A stretch of DNA of 64,000 nucleotides. Origin: Pseudomonas sp. DNDY-54 (lineage in GTDB: Bacteria > Pseudomonadota > Gammaproteobacteria > Pseudomonadales > Pseudomonadaceae). The stretch is from the NCBI RefSeq assembly GCF_019880365.1, contig NZ_CP082271.1, positions 744,001 to 808,000 on the forward strand, given 5' to 3'. Made by a program: the position numbers and the translations under genes. Positions 1-9,254 of the stretch are shown piece after piece. The notes below the pieces were generated by a model that saw only the letters and a program-made list of their open reading frames with translations, did no database searches and was not told the DNA's origin. The first letter of the stretch is position 1, and the number at the start of each line of letters is the position of its first letter.

Positions 1-863
1 GCTGGCATGGTCTGGGCAATACCCGCTTCAAGTCCAGTACAAACCGCGCGCCGCGCCAGACCACGCCGGGCAAGCCTGGCGATGCTCGCGATCTGAAGCT
101 GGAGCTGAAGGTTCTGGCTGACGTCGGTCTTCTCGGTTTGCCTAATGCCGGTAAAAGCACCTTTATCCGCTCCGTATCGGCTGCCAAGCCGAAAGTCGCT
201 GACTACCCATTCACCACGTTAGTGCCGAACCTTGGCGTGGTCAGTGTTGGTCGCTACAAGAGCTTTGTGGTTGCTGACATTCCTGGCCTTATCGAAGGTG
301 CGTCCGAGGGCGCAGGGCTTGGCATCCGTTTCCTGAAGCACCTGGCTCGTACGCGCCTGCTGCTGCACCTCGTAGACATGGCGCCGCTGGATGAAAGCGA
401 TCCCGCCGATGCGGCTGAAGTGATCGTGAGCGAACTGGAAAAATTCAGCCCGGCATTGGCGCAGCGCGATCGCTGGCTGGTGTTGAACAAGGCTGATCAG
501 CTGCTTGAGGAGGACCGCGAAGAGCGGGTTCGCCAGGTGGTCGATCGTCTCGAGTGGACGGGTCCGGTTTTCGTGATCTCCGCGCTGGAGCGCGAAGGTA
601 CCGAGGAGTTGACTCAAGCCATCATGCGTTACCTGGATGAGCGCACGTTGCGTATCAGCGAGGAGCCCGCCTTTGCCGAAGCGCTTGCCGAGCTCGATCA
701 ACAGATCGAAGACGAGGCGCGTGCACGCTTGCAGGAGCTCGATGATCAGCGCGCGCTGCGCCGTGCTGGCGTCAAGGCGGCCGCTGAGGCTGATGACGAT
801 GACTTCGATGATGATGACGATGACGATGATGAAGGCGGCGCAGAGATCTTCTACGTCCGCTGA
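1..863 (+). CDS. obgE: GTPase ObgE/CgtA, 5'-truncated by the window edge
   Basis: This is the 3' part of the Obg GTPase, which binds the 50S subunit and links ribosome assembly to stress and growth control. The reading frame is already open at base 3 and encodes the end of the glycine-rich Obg fold (WHGLGNTRFKSS). The G domain follows, with P-loop GLPNAGKST, switch I YPFTTLVPNLG, DIPGLIEGA as G3, NKAD as G4 and a SAL motif as G5. The C-terminus is a run of aspartates ending in EIFYVR, an acidic tail common in Pseudomonas Obg. The true start lies upstream of the window. Its position directly before proB matches the P. aeruginosa order. The identification is secure. Confidence 0.97.
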   Translation, partial: WHGLGNTRFKSSTNRAPRQTTPGKPGDARDLKLELKVLADVGLLGLPNAGKSTFIRSVSAAKPKVADYPFTTLVPNLGVVSVGRYKSFVVADIPGLIEGASEGAGLGIRFLKHLARTRLLLHLVDMAPLDESDPADAAEVIVSELEKFSPALAQRDRWLVLNKADQLLEEDREERVRQVVDRLEWTGPVFVISALEREGTEELTQAIMRYLDERTLRISEEPAFAEALAELDQQIEDEARARLQELDDQRALRRAGVKAAAEADDDDFDDDDDDDDEGGAEIFYVR

Positions 864-967
864 GGTTCGTTCGTGTTGCTGCACATCTGTACATGATTGA
901 TTGTCGAGCCACGCTGCGTGGCTCGTCGCGAGTGGTTTGGCCGGATATCGAATAGAAGGCGGGATCG

Positions 968-2086
968 ATGCGGGACAAGGTGAGCGGCGCTCGGCGCTGG
1001 GTGGTAAAGATCGGCAGCGCGCTGCTGACCGCCGATGGGCGTGGGTTGGATCAGGCGGCCATGGCGGTCTGGGTCGATCAGATGGTCTCTCTGCGCGATG
1101 CAGGTGTAGAACTGGTGCTGGTGTCGTCCGGTGCGGTTGCGGCCGGCATGAGTCGTCTCGGTTGGACCGCTCGACCCAAGGCTGTCCATGAGCTTCAGGC
1201 CGCGGCCGCAGTCGGGCAAATGGGGCTGATTCGCGCCTGGGAAACCAGCTTCGCGCGTTGCGATCAGCAAACCGCGCAGATCCTGGTCACCCACGATGAC
1301 CTCTCGGATCGCAAGCGTTATCTCAACGCCCGCAGCACTCTGCGCACATTGATCGATCTGGGTGTGGTGCCGGTCATCAATGAAAACGATACGGTGGTAA
1401 CTGACGAAATTCGCTTTGGTGACAACGATACCCTTGCCGCGCTGGTAGCAAATCTGGTCGAGGCTGACCTTTTGGTCATTCTCACTGACCGAGATGGCAT
1501 GTTCGATGCGGATCCGCGCCACAACCCCGACGCCAAGTTGATCAGCGAGGCGCGGGCCGATGACCCTTCGCTTGATCTGGTGGCAGGTGCTACGGGTGGG
1601 GTGTTGGGACGAGGTGGTATGCAGACCAAGCTGCGCGCGGCTCGATTGGCGGCTCGATCAGGTGCGCACACGGTTATCGTGGGCGGGCGCATCGAGCAGG
1701 TGTTGGCGCGCCTCAAGGCTGGCGACAGGCTGGGAACGTTATTGGCGCCTGAGTGCAGTCGTCACGCTGCTCGCAAGCAATGGCTTGCCGGGCACCTGCA
1801 GACCCGTGGTGTCGTTACTCTCGATGCTGGAGCGGTTCATGCACTGAGGCAGGGTAATCGCAGCCTGCTACCAGTTGGTGTCAAGGCGGCGCAGGGTGGC
1901 TTCCGCCGTGGCGAAATGGTGGTATGCGCCGGCCCGGATGGGGAGGAAGTGGCTCGGGGCCTGGTCAACTACAGTGTCGCTGAAACCCAGCGGATTCTCG
2001 GGCACTCCTCGGACGAAATCGAGAAGCTGCTCGGGTATGTTGATGAGCCTGAGCTCATTCATCGCGACAACATGATCCTGGTATGA
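968..2086 (+). CDS. proB: Glutamate 5-kinase
   Basis: ProB catalyses the first step of proline synthesis, phosphorylating L-glutamate to glutamyl-5-phosphate in the cytosol. The 372-residue length is the usual one for enzymes with a C-terminal PUA domain. The amino-acid kinase domain starts with WVVKIGSALLT, followed by SSGAVAAGM and the substrate-loop sequence INENDTVV. The PUA domain fills roughly the last 95 residues. The start ATG lies about 100 bases after obgE. The stop overlaps a possible ATG of the next gene, suggesting cotranscription. Pseudomonas ProB is generally feedback-inhibited by proline, but that cannot be read from the sequence. Confidence 0.97.
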   Translation: MRDKVSGARRWVVKIGSALLTADGRGLDQAAMAVWVDQMVSLRDAGVELVLVSSGAVAAGMSRLGWTARPKAVHELQAAAAVGQMGLIRAWETSFARCDQQTAQILVTHDDLSDRKRYLNARSTLRTLIDLGVVPVINENDTVVTDEIRFGDNDTLAALVANLVEADLLVILTDRDGMFDADPRHNPDAKLISEARADDPSLDLVAGATGGVLGRGGMQTKLRAARLAARSGAHTVIVGGRIEQVLARLKAGDRLGTLLAPECSRHAARKQWLAGHLQTRGVVTLDAGAVHALRQGNRSLLPVGVKAAQGGFRRGEMVVCAGPDGEEVARGLVNYSVAETQRILGHSSDEIEKLLGYVDEPELIHRDNMILV

Positions 2087-2553
2087 GGTGCTCAATGCGA
2101 TTGGCAAAGGCTTTGATGGTATTGCTCGCTTTGCCGACGGTGAGCATGGCGCGTGAAGTGGGTGAGGTCGATACGGTCTTCAAGTGGCTCGGCCCCAATC
2201 ACAAGATCGCCGTCGAGGCATTCGATGATCCCAAGGTGGATGGGGTCACCTGCTACCTATCGAGGGCGAAAACCGGCGGTATCAAGGGTGGGCTTGGCTT
2301 GGCGGAGGACCGTGCCGAGGCATCCATTGCCTGCCGTCAGGTTGGCCCGATCCGCATGGAGAAGAATCTCAAAGACGGCGAGGTCGTTTTCAAGGAGCGG
2401 ACTTCGCTGGTGTTCAAGACGATGCAGGTAGTGCGTTTCTTTGATGAGGCTCGAAACACGCTCGTTTATCTGGTTTACAGCGATCGAGTGATCGAGGGTA
2501 GCCCGCAGAATGCGGTAACCGCGATTCCAATATTGCCGTGGGTCCAGCCGTAA
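2083..2553 (+). CDS. CreA family secreted protein
   Basis: A 156-residue protein of the CreA family, small periplasmic proteins of unknown function. The core sequence DPKVDGVTCYLSRAKTGG followed by ASIACRQVGPI is the family hallmark and contains two cysteines that could form a disulfide. The N-terminus is a signal peptide (MRLAKALMVLLALPTVSMA). Translation could begin at 2083, overlapping the proB stop as ATGA, or at the ATG at 2095, which gives a cleaner signal peptide. A gene of this type between proB and rpsT is also seen in P. aeruginosa. A rho-independent terminator follows. No catalytic role is claimed. Confidence 0.9.
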   Translation: MRCSMRLAKALMVLLALPTVSMAREVGEVDTVFKWLGPNHKIAVEAFDDPKVDGVTCYLSRAKTGGIKGGLGLAEDRAEASIACRQVGPIRMEKNLKDGEVVFKERTSLVFKTMQVVRFFDEARNTLVYLVYSDRVIEGSPQNAVTAIPILPWVQP

Positions 2554-2620
2554 CGTCTTCGAGATTGTGGGTCGCGAGCTGCTTCGCTGAAGTAGCCAGC
2601 TGCATCTAAATGCAGACACA

Positions 2621-2647
2621 AAAAAACCGGCCGAGGCCGGTTTTTTT
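2621..2647. terminator. Bidirectional rho-independent terminator
   Basis: The arms AAAAAACCGGCC and GGCCGGTTTTTT flank a two-base GA loop. The A-run and T-run on the two sides let the hairpin work in both directions. It lies between the convergent creA-like gene and rpsT, where a shared terminator is expected. Confidence 0.93.
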
Positions 2648-2662
2648 CAAGAGCGTGCAGTT

Positions 2663-2941
2663 TTAGGCTGCAGCAGCTTCGCCGAGGGCCTTGATGTGGC
2701 CGTTCAGGCGGCTTTTATGCCGGGCTGCTTTGTTCTTGTGGATGATGCCTTTGTCGGCCATACGGTCGATTACTGGCACGGCTGCGGTGTAAGCAGTACG
2801 AGCTTTATCCAGATCTTTTGCATCAATGGCTTTGACCACATTCTTGATGTAGGTACGAACCATGGAGCGCAAGCTGGCGTTGTGGCTGCGACGCTTCTCA
2901 GCCTGAATTGCGCGTTTTTTGGCGGAAGGGCTGTTGGCCAC
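2663..2941 (-). CDS. rpsT: 30S ribosomal protein S20
   Basis: S20 is a primary 16S rRNA-binding protein of the small subunit. The 92-residue, lysine- and arginine-rich sequence begins ANSPSAKKRAIQAEKRR and ends in an alanine-rich tail, matching Pseudomonas S20. The start is a GTG at 2939-2941, with an AGGAG ribosome-binding site nine bases upstream. The frame stays open further 5', but those residues do not belong to S20 and have no family support. A weak start codon is in keeping with rpsT of other Gammaproteobacteria, where E. coli uses UUG as part of autoregulation. The gene stands alone between a terminator and the divergent murJ. Confidence 0.96.
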   Translation of the reverse strand: MANSPSAKKRAIQAEKRRSHNASLRSMVRTYIKNVVKAIDAKDLDKARTAYTAAVPVIDRMADKGIIHKNKAARHKSRLNGHIKALGEAAAA

Positions 2942-3157
2942 CGTCGAACTCCTCGAAAACGTGGGATTACAAAGCAAACAAGGCCGCGAATCATGCCGAT
3001 GCGGCGATGGCTTGTCAAGCCTGCTTAGAGATTGATCATGCTGGCCGGACAGAAGGGCTGCCGCTAAACTCGCGGCCTCTTTATCTGTCGTAATTGCCCG
3101 TCGATTCCAATGGCCTGCGCCATTGCGGAACCTCTGCAGCAACTTCTGGGAAAACAA

Positions 3158-4705
3158 ATGTCCGAGACATCCGGTAAAGGCGGATTATTGCGTTCCAGCG
3201 CGGTAGTCAGCGTCATGACGCTGCTGTCCCGAGTGCTGGGCATGGTACGCGATATGGTGGTGGCGAGCTACTTCGGCTCTGGCGCGGCGGCGGACGCATT
3301 CTTCATCGCGTTCAAGATTCCAAACTTTCTGCGCCGCCTGTTTGCCGAAGGGGCATTTGCCCAAGCTTTTGTCCCTGTTTTGTCCGAGTATCGCACCAAG
3401 CGCACGCTGCTCGAGGTCAAGCTGCTAGTCGACCGCACGGCGGGCATGCTCGGCCTGATACTGACGGGCATCACGGCGATAGGGGTGCTAGCTTCACCGT
3501 ACGTGGTAATGCTTTTCGCGCCAGGTTTTCATGACGACCCGGCCAAGATGCAGCTTGCCGGCGAGCTGTTGCGTATCACCTTCCCTTACCTGCTGTTGAT
3601 TTCGCTTACCGCCTTTACCTCGGGCGTGCTCAATACCTATGGGCACTTCGCGGTTCCCGGCTTCACGCCGGTATTGCTCAACGTGTGCATGATCACGTCC
3701 GCGGTGTTCCTGACGCCTTATTTTGATCAGCCAATCATGGCGCTGGCCTGGGGCGTGTTCATAGCCGGCTTCGCCCAGTTGGCCTTCCAGCTGCCGTACG
3801 TTGCCAAGCTGGGCCTGCTGCCAAGGCCGCGCGTCAAGTTCGGTGACGAGGGGGTGCGGCGGATCATGATGCTAATGGTCCCAGCGCTTTTCGGGGTGTC
3901 GGTCAGCCAGATCAATCTTCTGCTCGATACCGTTCTCGCTTCGTTTCTTCAAACCGGCAGTGTGTCCTGGCTGTATTACGCTGACCGACTGTCGGAGCTG
4001 CCGCTGGGTGCGTTTGGTATCGCCATAGGCACCGTCATTCTGCCGAGTCTTTCCCGCCAGCATGCCGGGGAAGACCCCAAGGCCTTTTCCAATACGCTTA
4101 ACTGGGCACTACGAATGGTGCTGCTGGTGGGCATTCCTGCGGCGCTCGCCCTGGGTATTCTGGCCGAGCCGCTGATTGCCAGCCTGTTTTTTTATGGTGC
4201 TATGAGTGAAGAAGCGGTCGTGCAGTCGGCCAATGCTCTTGAGGCTTACTCGCTCGGTGTTCTGGCCTTCATGCTGATCAAGGTATTGGCGCCGGGCTTC
4301 TTCGCTCGTCAGGATTTGAAGACGCCGGTACGGGTGGCGATCATTTGCATGATCGCCAATATGGTGATGAACCTGATCCTGATCTGGCCACTCAAGCACG
4401 TCGGTTTAGCGCTGGCGACCTCCCTCTCGTCCATGCTCAATGCCGGGCTGCTGTTCTGGGGGCTGTACCGTGTCGGTGTCTTTCAGTTCGCGCCGGGCTG
4501 GGCTGTCTTCCTGTTGCGTCTGGCTGGCGGCTGTACGGCGATGGTGGCTGTGGTTTGGTGGCTGAATGCGCCGTCGGTCGAATGGTTCGCGTGGAACTGG
4601 CAGCAGCGAGCGCTGCAGTTGGCACTGCTGGTTTTTGCGGGGCTGGGCGCATTCGCGGTTGCGCTGGTTTTGCTTGGTTTGCGGCCGCGCCATCTGCGCC
4701 ACTGA
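3158..4705 (+). CDS. murJ: Lipid II flippase MurJ (MviN)
   Basis: MurJ moves the peptidoglycan precursor lipid II across the inner membrane. The 515-residue product is almost entirely hydrophobic, consistent with the 14 transmembrane segments of the MOP-superfamily flippase. It begins with the conserved region SSAVVSVMTLLSRVLGMVRD, followed by YFGSGAAADAFFIAFKIPNFLRRLFAEGAF, the family's signature cytoplasmic face. The ATG at 3158 gives the expected N-terminus; an upstream in-frame start at 3110 would add 16 unsupported residues. The gene is divergent from rpsT and followed by ribF, as in other pseudomonads. Confidence 0.96.
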   Translation: MSETSGKGGLLRSSAVVSVMTLLSRVLGMVRDMVVASYFGSGAAADAFFIAFKIPNFLRRLFAEGAFAQAFVPVLSEYRTKRTLLEVKLLVDRTAGMLGLILTGITAIGVLASPYVVMLFAPGFHDDPAKMQLAGELLRITFPYLLLISLTAFTSGVLNTYGHFAVPGFTPVLLNVCMITSAVFLTPYFDQPIMALAWGVFIAGFAQLAFQLPYVAKLGLLPRPRVKFGDEGVRRIMMLMVPALFGVSVSQINLLLDTVLASFLQTGSVSWLYYADRLSELPLGAFGIAIGTVILPSLSRQHAGEDPKAFSNTLNWALRMVLLVGIPAALALGILAEPLIASLFFYGAMSEEAVVQSANALEAYSLGVLAFMLIKVLAPGFFARQDLKTPVRVAIICMIANMVMNLILIWPLKHVGLALATSLSSMLNAGLLFWGLYRVGVFQFAPGWAVFLLRLAGGCTAMVAVVWWLNAPSVEWFAWNWQQRALQLALLVFAGLGAFAVALVLLGLRPRHLRH

Positions 4706-4730
4706 TCGAAGGCTTAAGCGGATGGCAAAC

Positions 4731-4761
4731 CTGTCCGCGACTGCTGGCTCATGCGTATAAT
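4731..4761 (+). promoter_or_regulatory. Probable sigma-70 promoter of ribF
   Basis: A perfect -10 hexamer TATAAT lies at 4756-4761, 28 bases before the ribF start. The best -35 candidate, CTGTCC at 4731-4736, is weak and 19 bases away. The -10 is convincing and the -35 is not. Confidence 0.6.
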
Positions 4762-4789
4762 CGGCGACTTTTCAAGCAAGAAGTGCGGT

Positions 4790-5740
4790 ATGCAGCTGGT
4801 TCGAGGTCTTCACAACCTGCGGCCCCGACATCGGGGCTGTGTCGCCACTATCGGCAATTTCGACGGCGTTCACCGGGGGCACCAGGCCATCCTGGCGCGG
4901 CTGCGTGAGCGTGCGGCTGAGCTGGGTCTGCCGAGTTGCGTGGTGATATTCGAGCCACAGCCTCGTGAGTATTTCGCGCCAGACAAGGCGCCCGCACGTC
5001 TGACCCGGCTGCGCGAGAAGCTGCAACTGCTGCATGATCAGGGTGTCGATCTTGTGCTGTGCCTGGCCTTCAATCGTCGCTTGCGCGAACTCAGCGCCGC
5101 CGAGTTTGTTCATGCGACGCTTGTCGAGGGGCTTGGGGTCAAACACCTTGAGGTCGGCGATGATTTCCGCTTTGGTTGTGATCGAGCCGGCGACTTCAAT
5201 TTTCTGATGAGGGCGGGCGTCACCGAAGGCTTTACTGTCGAAGCGGCGACCACTATCGAAGTCGATGGCGAGCGGGTGAGCAGTACGCGGCTGCGACAGG
5301 TGCTTGCCGAGGGCAACTTGGCGCTGGCCGAAAAGCTACTCGGTCGGCCATTCAGCATCACCGGGCGGGTCATGCACGGTCAGGCGCTTGGGCGCCGGCT
5401 AGGCGCGCCGACTGCCAATATCCAGCTCAAGCGCAAGAATACGCCGTTGAGCGGTGTGTTCATGGTAAGTACCAGCGTGGATGGGCAGACGCAGCCTGCG
5501 GTTGCCAATATCGGCATGCGGCCCTCGGTCGAAAGCGATGGCAATCCGCACCTGGAAGTGCATCTTTTGAATTATCAGGGCGACCTCTATGGTCGCCTGT
5601 TGTGTGTGACCTTTCACCATAAGCTGCGTGATGAGCAGCGCTTTGCCTCGCTGGAGGCACTCAAGTCGGCGATCGAAGCGGATATCGCCGCGGCTCGCGA
5701 ATACTGGCGGGCTTCACCCTTTACCACGAGTCAGGACTGA
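4790..5740 (+). CDS. ribF: Bifunctional riboflavin kinase / FAD synthetase
   Basis: RibF converts riboflavin to FMN and then FAD. The 316-residue protein has an N-terminal nucleotidyltransferase domain with GNFDGVHRGHQ as the nucleotide-binding motif, and further on SSTRLRQ. The C-terminal riboflavin kinase domain starts around residue 185 and carries GRRLGAPTANIQL, with the PTAN motif that coordinates Mg-ATP. I chose the ATG at 4790 (MQLVRGLHNLRP) because the longer frame from 4751 would place the start inside the TATAAT promoter. The stop is one base before the ileS start codon, so ribF and ileS are almost certainly cotranscribed. Confidence 0.96.
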   Translation: MQLVRGLHNLRPRHRGCVATIGNFDGVHRGHQAILARLRERAAELGLPSCVVIFEPQPREYFAPDKAPARLTRLREKLQLLHDQGVDLVLCLAFNRRLRELSAAEFVHATLVEGLGVKHLEVGDDFRFGCDRAGDFNFLMRAGVTEGFTVEAATTIEVDGERVSSTRLRQVLAEGNLALAEKLLGRPFSITGRVMHGQALGRRLGAPTANIQLKRKNTPLSGVFMVSTSVDGQTQPAVANIGMRPSVESDGNPHLEVHLLNYQGDLYGRLLCVTFHHKLRDEQRFASLEALKSAIEADIAAAREYWRASPFTTSQD

Positions 5741-5741
5741 A

Positions 5742-8573
5742 ATGACCGATTACAAAGCGACCCTCAATCTGCCATCCACGGCATTTCCGATGAAGGCCGG
5801 TCTGCCACAGCGCGAGCCGGAGATCCTGCAGCGCTGGAACAGCATTGACCTCTACGGGAAGCTGCGGCAGATCGGTGAAGGTCGCCCGAAGTTCGTCCTG
5901 CATGACGGCCCGCCGTATGCCAACGGCAGCATTCATATCGGTCACGCGGTAAACAAGGTCATCAAAGACTTCATTGTCCGCTCTAAGACCCTGGCCGGAT
6001 TCGATGCGCCATACGTACCTGGCTGGGATTGCCATGGTCTGCCGATCGAACACAAAGTCGAGATCACCTTTGGCAAGAACCAGCCGGCAGACCTGACCCG
6101 CGAACGTTGCCGCGCCTACGCCGCGGAGCAGATCGAAGGGCAGAAGGCTGATTTCATCCGTCTCGGCGTGCTCGGCGAATGGGACAACCCCTACCGCACC
6201 ATGGATTTCGCAAACGAAGCCGGTGAAATCCGTGCGCTGTCCAAGATGGTCGAAGGTGGGTTTGTCTTCAAAGGTTTGAAGCCAGTGAACTGGTGTTTCG
6301 ATTGCGGCTCGGCGCTGGCCGAGGCTGAGGTCGAATACCAGGACAAGAAGTCCGATGCCATCGACGTTGCCTTCCACGTAGAAGATGCGGATAAGCTGGC
6401 GGCGGCCTTTGGCGTCGATGCTTTGGCCAAGCCGGCAAGCATCGTCATCTGGACAACCACGCCCTGGACCATTCCGGCCAACCAGGCGCTCAACGTTCAC
6501 CCGGATTTCGTATACGCACTGGTCGACACTGGCGACAAGTTGCTGGTGCTAGCCGAGGAGCTTGTCGAATCCAGTCTGGCCCGGTACGAGCTGCAGGGCG
6601 AGATCATCGCCCGCTGCGAAGGGAAGGCGCTGGAGCTGATCCGCTTCCGCCATCCTTTCTACGAGCGCTTCGCGCCGGTGTATCTGGCTGATTACGTTGA
6701 AACGGGTGCTGGTACTGGCATCGTTCATTCGGCACCGGCTTATGGTGAAGACGACTTCCGCTCCTGCAAGCATTACGGCATGGAGAATGATGACATCCTC
6801 AGCCCAGTGCAAAGCCATGGTGTCTACGTATCAGACTTGCCGTTCTTTGGCGGGCAGTTCATCTGGAAGGCCAATCCGGCGATTGTCGAGAAGCTGCGTG
6901 AGGTGGGCGCGCTGCTCAAGCACGAGTCGATCCAACACAGCTACATGCATTGCTGGCGCCACAAAACGCCCCTGATCTACCGCGCCACGGCGCAGTGGTT
7001 CGTCGGCATGGACAAGGTGGCGCATGACGGCAGTTCGCTGCGGCGTCGGGCGCTGGATGCTATCGAGCAGACCCAGTTCGTTCCCGCCTGGGGTCAGGCG
7101 CGGCTGCATGGCATGATTGCCGGGCGACCCGACTGGTGCATCTCACGTCAGCGCACCTGGGGCGTACCCATCCCGTTCTTCCTGCATAAGGAGAGTGGCG
7201 AGCTGCACCCGCGTACAGTCGAACTCATGGAGTCGGTTGCGCAGCGGGTGGAGCAGGGCGGCATCGAGGCCTGGTCGAAGCTGGACGCAGCCGATCTGCT
7301 GGGAGACGAAGCGGCGCAGTACGAAAAGATCAGCGATACGTTGGACGTCTGGTTCGACTCCGGCACCACACATTGGCACGTGATGCGCGGCTCGCACCCG
7401 ATGGGCCATGAAAGCGGCCCGCGTGCGGACCTCTATCTCGAAGGATCAGATCAGCATCGCGGCTGGTTCCACTCATCGCTGCTGACCGGTTCGGCGATCG
7501 ACGGCCACGCGCCCTATAAAGGGCTACTGACCCATGGCTTCGTGGTCGACGAGAACGGTCGCAAGATGTCCAAGTCGCTGGGCAACGTGGTTGCACCACA
7601 GGAAGTCACTGATAGCTTGGGCGCCGATATCCTGCGCTTGTGGGTCGCCTCGACCGACTATTCCGGTGAGATGGCGGTTTCCAAAGTCATTCTGCAGCGC
7701 AGCGCTGACTCCTATCGACGCATTCGCAACACCGCCCGCTTCCTGCTCTCAAACCTTGACGGTTTCGATCCGGCGCAGCATCTGGTGCCGGCCGATCAGC
7801 TGATCGCACTGGACCGCTGGGCCATCGACCGAGCCCTGCTGTTGCAACGGGAGATTGAAGAAGCCTACGGCACTTATAAGTTCTGGAATGTCTACCAGAA
7901 AGTGCACAATTTCTGCGTACAGGAACTGGGCGGCTTCTACCTAGACATCATTAAAGATCGTCAGTACACCACCGGCGCCGACAGTCTGCCTCGCCGCTCT
8001 TGCCAGACCGCTCTGTATCACATCGCCGAAGCGCTCGTGCGCTGGATTGCGCCAATCCTGTCGTTCACTGCCGACGAAATCTGGCAATACCTGCCGGGCT
8101 TGCGTAACGAGTCGGTGATGCTCAACACCTGGTACGACCGCCTCAGCGAACTGCCGTCCGACGTTGAGCTGGGTCGCGAGTTCTGGGACCGTGTCATGGC
8201 GGTGAAAGCCGCAGTCAACAAGGAACTGGAAACCCAGCGCGCAGCCAAGACCATTGGCGGAAACCTGCAAGCTGAAGTCGTGCTGTATGCCGAAGACTCA
8301 CTGGTGAGCGATCTCACCAAGCTGGGTAACGAATTGCGCTTCGTGCTGATCACTTCTGCCGTGACGGTGGCGCCACTTGCCACTGCACCGGCTGAAGCGG
8401 TACAGAGCGAACTGGCCGGCCTCAAGCTCAAGATCAGCAAGACGGATCACGCCAAGTGCGGTCGGTGCTGGCACCACCTGCCTGACGTCGGTACCCATGC
8501 CGCGCATCCGGAGATCTGTGGCCGCTGTGTTGAAAACATCGAAGGCGCTGGTGAGGTCCGCCACTATGCGTGA
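5742..8573 (+). CDS. ileS: Isoleucyl-tRNA synthetase
   Basis: IleS charges tRNA-Ile and edits misactivated valine. The 943-residue length is the normal one. The class I signatures are present: HIGH at about residues 65-68 and KMSKS at about 608-612. The editing domain lies between them. The C-terminus carries a zinc-binding pair, CGRCWHH and CGRCVENI. The start ATG (MTDYKATLNLPST) lies right behind the ribF stop; a longer open frame reaching back into ribF is only overlap. The gene precedes lspA, as is usual in Gammaproteobacteria. Confidence 0.98.
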   Translation: MTDYKATLNLPSTAFPMKAGLPQREPEILQRWNSIDLYGKLRQIGEGRPKFVLHDGPPYANGSIHIGHAVNKVIKDFIVRSKTLAGFDAPYVPGWDCHGLPIEHKVEITFGKNQPADLTRERCRAYAAEQIEGQKADFIRLGVLGEWDNPYRTMDFANEAGEIRALSKMVEGGFVFKGLKPVNWCFDCGSALAEAEVEYQDKKSDAIDVAFHVEDADKLAAAFGVDALAKPASIVIWTTTPWTIPANQALNVHPDFVYALVDTGDKLLVLAEELVESSLARYELQGEIIARCEGKALELIRFRHPFYERFAPVYLADYVETGAGTGIVHSAPAYGEDDFRSCKHYGMENDDILSPVQSHGVYVSDLPFFGGQFIWKANPAIVEKLREVGALLKHESIQHSYMHCWRHKTPLIYRATAQWFVGMDKVAHDGSSLRRRALDAIEQTQFVPAWGQARLHGMIAGRPDWCISRQRTWGVPIPFFLHKESGELHPRTVELMESVAQRVEQGGIEAWSKLDAADLLGDEAAQYEKISDTLDVWFDSGTTHWHVMRGSHPMGHESGPRADLYLEGSDQHRGWFHSSLLTGSAIDGHAPYKGLLTHGFVVDENGRKMSKSLGNVVAPQEVTDSLGADILRLWVASTDYSGEMAVSKVILQRSADSYRRIRNTARFLLSNLDGFDPAQHLVPADQLIALDRWAIDRALLLQREIEEAYGTYKFWNVYQKVHNFCVQELGGFYLDIIKDRQYTTGADSLPRRSCQTALYHIAEALVRWIAPILSFTADEIWQYLPGLRNESVMLNTWYDRLSELPSDVELGREFWDRVMAVKAAVNKELETQRAAKTIGGNLQAEVVLYAEDSLVSDLTKLGNELRFVLITSAVTVAPLATAPAEAVQSELAGLKLKISKTDHAKCGRCWHHLPDVGTHAAHPEICGRCVENIEGAGEVRHYA

Positions 8574-8613
8574 CGAGCTTATGCCCATCCGCGGCGAACG
8601 CTCGGTGCCCATT

Positions 8614-8640
8614 GTAGGGTGGGCTTCAGCCCACCACTGG
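8614..8640. repeat. GTAGGGTGG-type palindromic repeat
   Basis: The arms GGTGGGCT and AGCCCACC are separated by two bases (8618-8635) and preceded by TGTA. The element sits in the 177-base gap between ileS and lspA. The GTAGGGTGG core recurs at 9716-9810, in the array starting at 22451, and at 34794-34900, so it is one member of a dispersed extragenic family. Confidence 0.75.
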
Positions 8641-8750
8641 CAGCGCCAACGATTTGTCTCTGAGCAAACGCGGACCGTTTCTCGCACCACTTGCTACATT
8701 GGCACTTCTACGGGGCGCGTGGCCCGCCACGCTCTTCCGGGGGCGGCAGA

Positions 8751-9254
8751 ATGACCTCGCGTTTCGGCAAGCTCACCTGGCTCTGGCTGAGTGTGCTGGT
8801 GATCGCGCTGGATCAAGCAACTAAGCATTACTTCGAGGCTAACTTCAGCCTGTACCAGAAGGTTGACGTCATTCCGGACTATTTCGCCTGGACATTGGCT
8901 TACAACACGGGCGCGGCGTTCAGCTTCCTCGCGGATCATTCGGGCTGGCAGCGCTGGCTGTTCGCTGCCATCGCGCTGGGCGTCAGTGCGGTTCTGGTCG
9001 TCTGGATGAAGCGTCTGAAGCCAGCGGAAACCTGGCTCGCGGTTGCGCTGGCGTTGGTATTGGGCGGGGCGCTGGGCAATCTTTATGACCGTGTCGTGCT
9101 TGGTCATGTCGTCGATTTCATCTTGGTGCATTGGCAGAACCGCTGGTATTTCCCGGCGTTCAATATTGCCGACAGCGCCATCACCATCGGCGCCTTGATG
9201 CTGGCGCTGGACATGTTCCGTAGCAGTAGAACGGGAGAAACGGTTAATGACTGA
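8751..9254 (+). CDS. lspA: Prolipoprotein signal peptidase (signal peptidase II)
   Basis: LspA is an inner-membrane aspartyl protease that removes the signal peptide from diacylated prolipoproteins. The 167-residue protein has four predicted transmembrane segments. The conserved motifs DQATK and NTGAAFSFL are present, as are the catalytic aspartates in NLYDR and FNIADSAI. The ATG at 8751 begins MTSRFGKLTWLWLS; a longer frame would extend into the repeat-bearing spacer and was not used. The 3' end overlaps fkpB by eight bases, implying translational coupling. Confidence 0.97.
   Translation: MTSRFGKLTWLWLSVLVIALDQATKHYFEANFSLYQKVDVIPDYFAWTLAYNTGAAFSFLADHSGWQRWLFAAIALGVSAVLVVWMKRLKPAETWLAVALALVLGGALGNLYDRVVLGHVVDFILVHWQNRWYFPAFNIADSAITIGALMLALDMFRSSRTGETVND

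Noticed and set aside
772..860. Aspartate run at the ObgE end as a repeat expansion
   Set aside because: Acidic tails are normal in Pseudomonas Obg proteins, and the ending EIFYVR is conserved.
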